From: an uncultured Saprospiraceae bacterium
GTDB lineage: Bacteria; Bacteroidota; Bacteroidia; Chitinophagales; Saprospiraceae
Length of the DNA: 7,247 nucleotides
NCBI GenBank assembly: GCA_937942465.1
Contig: CALDEO010000038.1
Span: 1 to 7,247 of the forward strand
Direction of reading: 5' to 3'
Below are positions 6,205 to 7,247 of the stretch, in pieces; position 1 is the first letter of the stretch, and every line of letters starts with the position of its first letter. Under the pieces are notes generated by a model, which was given only the letters and a program-made list of their open reading frames with translations, searched no databases and was not told the DNA's origin. Position numbers and translations under genes: made by a program.

Positions 6205-6264
6205 ATGAAAGGAAGTAAACGATACTTCTACAAGTCGAAACAAAGATTTCGATTTTATCAATAA
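6205..6264 (+). CDS. Possible 19-residue cationic, aromatic-rich peptide or leader ORF
   Basis: ATG 6205 opens a frame of 19 codons ending in TAA 6262-6264: MKGSKRYFYKSKQRFRFYQ. It has seven Lys/Arg, six Tyr/Phe and no acidic residue, an unusual composition for chance AT-rich DNA. The stop codon overlaps the first copy of a 24-bp repeat, and a stable hairpin begins 24 nt after the stop. That arrangement would suit a leader peptide or a small peptide on a structured transcript. No Shine-Dalgarno is seen, which is normal for this phylum. I do not recognise the peptide. An ORF this short can arise by chance. Confidence 0.3.
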   Translation: MKGSKRYFYKSKQRFRFYQ

Positions 6265-6286
6265 GGATATGTTCATGGGATTATAA
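6263..6286 (+). repeat. 24-bp direct repeat, copy 1
   Basis: This 24-bp sequence begins AAGGATATGTTCATGGGATT and ends ATAA. An identical copy lies at 6418-6441, a period of 155 bp, and flanking bases differ immediately on both sides. Each copy holds AAGGA followed seven bases later by ATG-GGA-TTA-TAA, a Shine-Dalgarno-like site with a three-codon frame. It is not part of any recognised gene. Confidence 0.85.
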
Positions 6287-6287
6287 A

Positions 6288-6340
6288 TCTTGTTAAAGGA
6301 GAGAAGTGCTAAAAGATAGTGCATCTTTCCATTAACAAGA
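6288..6340 (+). other. Long stem-loop within the candidate RNA
   Basis: TCTTGTTAA (6288-6296) pairs perfectly with TTAACAAGA (6332-6340). After an A/A mismatch, GGAGAGAAGTGC (6298-6309) pairs with GTGCATCTTTCC (6319-6330) through one mismatch and three G-U wobbles. The loop is TAAAAGATA. Roughly 20 of 22 positions pair, far more than expected for random sequence in so short a span. Confidence 0.75.
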
Positions 6341-6417
6341 CATTAAAAAGTAAAGATTGAGTTTTGATATTATATAAGAGCATCAGTGGTTAGTTGCTCG
6401 CAATAATTTCCTCTAAA

Positions 6418-6441
6418 AAGGATATGTTCATGGGATTATAA
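6418..6441 (+). repeat. 24-bp direct repeat, copy 2
   Basis: This copy is identical over 24 bp to 6263-6286. It sits between the small hairpin and the terminator. TTTCCTCT just upstream (from 6407) could pair with the AAGGA of the repeat (TCCT with AGGA), so the Shine-Dalgarno-like site may be masked in RNA. Confidence 0.85.
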
Positions 6442-6446
6442 TTTAG

Positions 6447-6478
6447 AAATGACTGCTGAAGAGCAGTCATTTTTTTTT
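6447..6478 (+). terminator. Strong intrinsic terminator
   Basis: ATGACTGCT (6449-6457) pairs perfectly with AGCAGTCAT (6462-6470) around the tetraloop GAAG. Eight further T follow (6471-6478), giving nine T in a row counting the last stem base. The A's before the stem (6447-6448) can pair into the T-run. It is the best terminator in the window and is read on the plus strand. Confidence 0.9.
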
Positions 6479-6493
6479 GCCCAAAACTGAAAT

Positions 6494-6588
6494 AATTGAT
6501 AATGCTAGTGGGGTGCTGTTTTTAATTGACAATTGACAATGGATAATGGATAATTGACAATGCTAGTAGGGATGCTGTTTTTAATTGA
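6494..6588. repeat. Two-copy direct repeat of about 36 bp, 58-bp period
   Basis: AATTGATAATGCTAGTGGGG and onward (6494-6529) recurs with few changes at 6552-6588. Both copies contain AATGCTAGT, then TGCTGTTTTTAATTGA. The bases between are a run of ATTGACAA and TGGATAA units (6525-6557). Such ATTGACAA/ATTGAAAA strings are, from memory, frequent in Bacteroidota intergenic regions. Confidence 0.75.
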
Positions 6589-7003
6589 AAAGTGAAAATT
6601 GAAGATTGAAAATTCAAGCGTTGGTGGTTCTTAGGCATAAACTATACTTAGCCTTTCTTAGCTGCACTAGAAAACTCTTAGTGAACTCAGTGGTTTAAAA
6701 TAACTACATCTATGTATACGCTACATATTGCCTCTCTACACTGTACTTTAGAAACCTTAGTGAACTGAGTGGTTTAAAATAACCACACCTAGGCAAACAC
6801 TGCACATTGCCTCTCTAGACTATACTTTATAAACCTTAGTGAACTTGTGAACTTAGTGGTTTAAAATAATCAGCATCTAGGCATACGCTACACATTACCA
6901 ATAAAACATAATTAGTAACTTAGATTAGCCTACGAACACAGACCTCGTCTAAAGAGTCAAGTCTGTATAGCATTTTCAATTTTCAATTCTCCATTTTCAA
7001 TTA
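6582..7003. repeat. MITE-like segment bounded by 32-bp imperfect inverted repeats
   Basis: The left end (6582-6613, starting TAATTGAAAAGTGAAAATTG) matches the reverse complement of 6972-7003 at 28 of 32 positions without gaps. The roughly 420-bp interior has no coding frame of note and contains the 79-bp tandem array. A short inverted repeat, ACAGAC/GTCTGT (6938-6943 with 6961-6966), lies near the right end. The size, non-coding interior and terminal inverted repeats resemble a miniature inverted-repeat element. However, the ends are low-complexity ATTGAAAA strings, and I see no clear target-site duplication. Confidence 0.45.
6631..6898. repeat. Imperfect tandem array, 79-bp unit, about three copies plus a partial
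   Basis: The core CTTAGTGAACT..AGTGGTTTAAAATAA starts at 6677, 6756 and 6835, exactly 79 bp apart each time. Each unit also holds a CTAGGCATACGCTACACATTGCC-like block of diverged sequence, then CTCTCTACACTGTACTTTA. A partial unit lacking the core occupies about 6631-6676. Copy 3 carries a small internal duplication (GAACTTGTGAACTT) and stops after about 64 bp. The core resembles the TTAGTGAACTTTGTGGTT-type intergenic repeat I recall from Bacteroidota. Units have diverged and show no CRISPR-like unique spacers. No gene is seen. Confidence 0.85.
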
Positions 7004-7010
7004 CCAAGTT

Positions 7011-7247
7011 ATGAGTAAGAGATTAAAAGCATTTCTAGTTTTAGCTTCATTGATCATCATGTATGTTGTCATTGGTTTGTGGGCCAATGATTATTTCGGT
7101 ACCAACAAGTTCGAAAGCTCTGACTTTGCGCTAAAGCCACTGATCAACCCTCCGCCGTTAACCTTTGCTATATGGAGTATTATTTACTTAGGTATCACAG
7201 CGTTTTCCATCTATCAGATACTGCCTTCCAATATAGACTCAGAAAAA
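7011..7247 (+). CDS. TspO/MBR-like (tryptophan-rich sensory) membrane protein, N-terminal part; 3' end outside window
   Basis: ATG 7011 opens a frame that stays open to the window end, giving 79 residues. The first membrane helix spans about residues 7-24 (FLVLASLIIMYVVIGLW). A short polar stretch follows, then P47-P48-P49-L-T-F-A-I-W55-S-I-I-Y59-L-G, which matches the PPxxxFxxxWxxIY motif that starts the second helix of TspO/MBR-family proteins. These are five-helix membrane proteins that bind tetrapyrroles and related ligands; in Bacteroidota many are annotated only as tryptophan-rich sensory protein. The rest of the fold is not visible. The start lies just after the inverted-repeat segment (8-bp gap), so its promoter probably sits within repeat DNA or the gene has a repeat-derived leader. 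Family call is moderately sure; ligand unknown. Confidence 0.65.
   Translation, partial: MSKRLKAFLVLASLIIMYVVIGLWANDYFGTNKFESSDFALKPLINPPPLTFAIWSIIYLGITAFSIYQILPSNIDSEK

Larger units (their letters stand above)
6263..6478 (+). ncRNA. Candidate structured non-coding RNA or untranslated transcript (undescribed)
   Basis: This segment combines several elements in one orientation: repeat copy 1 (6263-6286), a long hairpin (6288-6340), a small hairpin GAGCA/TGCTC (6378-6382 with 6395-6399), repeat copy 2 (6418-6441), and a strong intrinsic terminator (6447-6478). No long reading frame crosses it on either strand. A terminator this good, over 440 bp beyond the last conventional gene, implies a transcript ends here. 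The transcript may begin upstream of the small ORF at 6205; no consensus promoter could be fixed. It does not match 6S, SRP, RNase P or tmRNA landmarks that I can recall. It could be a small regulatory RNA or a remnant of a mobile element. Confidence 0.5.

Noticed and set aside
6263..6478. Retron msr-msd RNA
   Set aside because: No reverse transcriptase is in the window and the repeats are direct, not the inverted a1/a2 pair expected.
6631..6898. CRISPR array
   Set aside because: The 79-bp units repeat throughout, without constant short repeats and unique spacers, and no cas gene is nearby.

Overview
The window looks like chromosomal DNA of a Bacteroidota bacterium (Cytophagia/Saprospiria/Flavobacteriia level; I cannot name the genus). 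The signs are AT-rich sequence, almost no Shine-Dalgarno sites, Bacteroidota-style signal peptides ending in ...SAQ or a lipobox Cys, a TAnnTTTG-like promoter element, and intergenic AT-rich repeats of types I recall as common in this phylum.

Layout. 1-306 is the 3' end of a short-chain dehydrogenase/reductase gene. 307-570 has no gene and holds short direct and inverted repeats. 571-619 is a terminator for the minus-strand gene at 645-1166, which encodes a small exported protein with outer-membrane beta-barrel character. From the divergent spacer (1167-1375), with a candidate promoter at 1348-1355, five plus-strand genes run to 6006 with junctions of -11, +3, -23 and +30 bp. They encode a TerC-family metal transporter, the lipoprotein FAD:protein FMN transferase ApbE, a DEDDh 3'-5' exonuclease with an ExoX-type C-terminal domain, a lipoprotein resembling MbnP, and a diheme c-type peroxidase-family lipoprotein resembling MbnH/MauG. 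6007-7010 is a kilobase without a conventional gene. It contains a compact, probably transcribed element: a possible 19-codon cationic ORF, two identical 24-bp repeats around a long hairpin, then a strong intrinsic terminator. After that comes a repeat-rich segment with a 79-bp tandem array between 32-bp imperfect inverted repeats. 7011-7247 is the start of a TspO/MBR-like (tryptophan-rich sensory) membrane protein gene, cut by the window end.

How the genes may work together. The five-gene cluster mixes extracytoplasmic metal and redox functions: metal export by TerC, metal-dependent flavinylation by ApbE, and an MbnP/MbnH-like pair. In methanotrophs the diheme MbnH oxidises a Trp of MbnP to kynurenine and MbnP binds copper. 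The peroxidase here has Tyr316 where classical cytochrome c peroxidases have a Met heme ligand, which favours MauG/MbnH-type chemistry over simple H2O2 removal. No methanobactin genes are visible. The exonuclease has no obvious link to this theme and may simply share transcription.

The two items most worth a second look are the MbnP/MbnH-like pair and the undescribed structured element at about 6205-6478.
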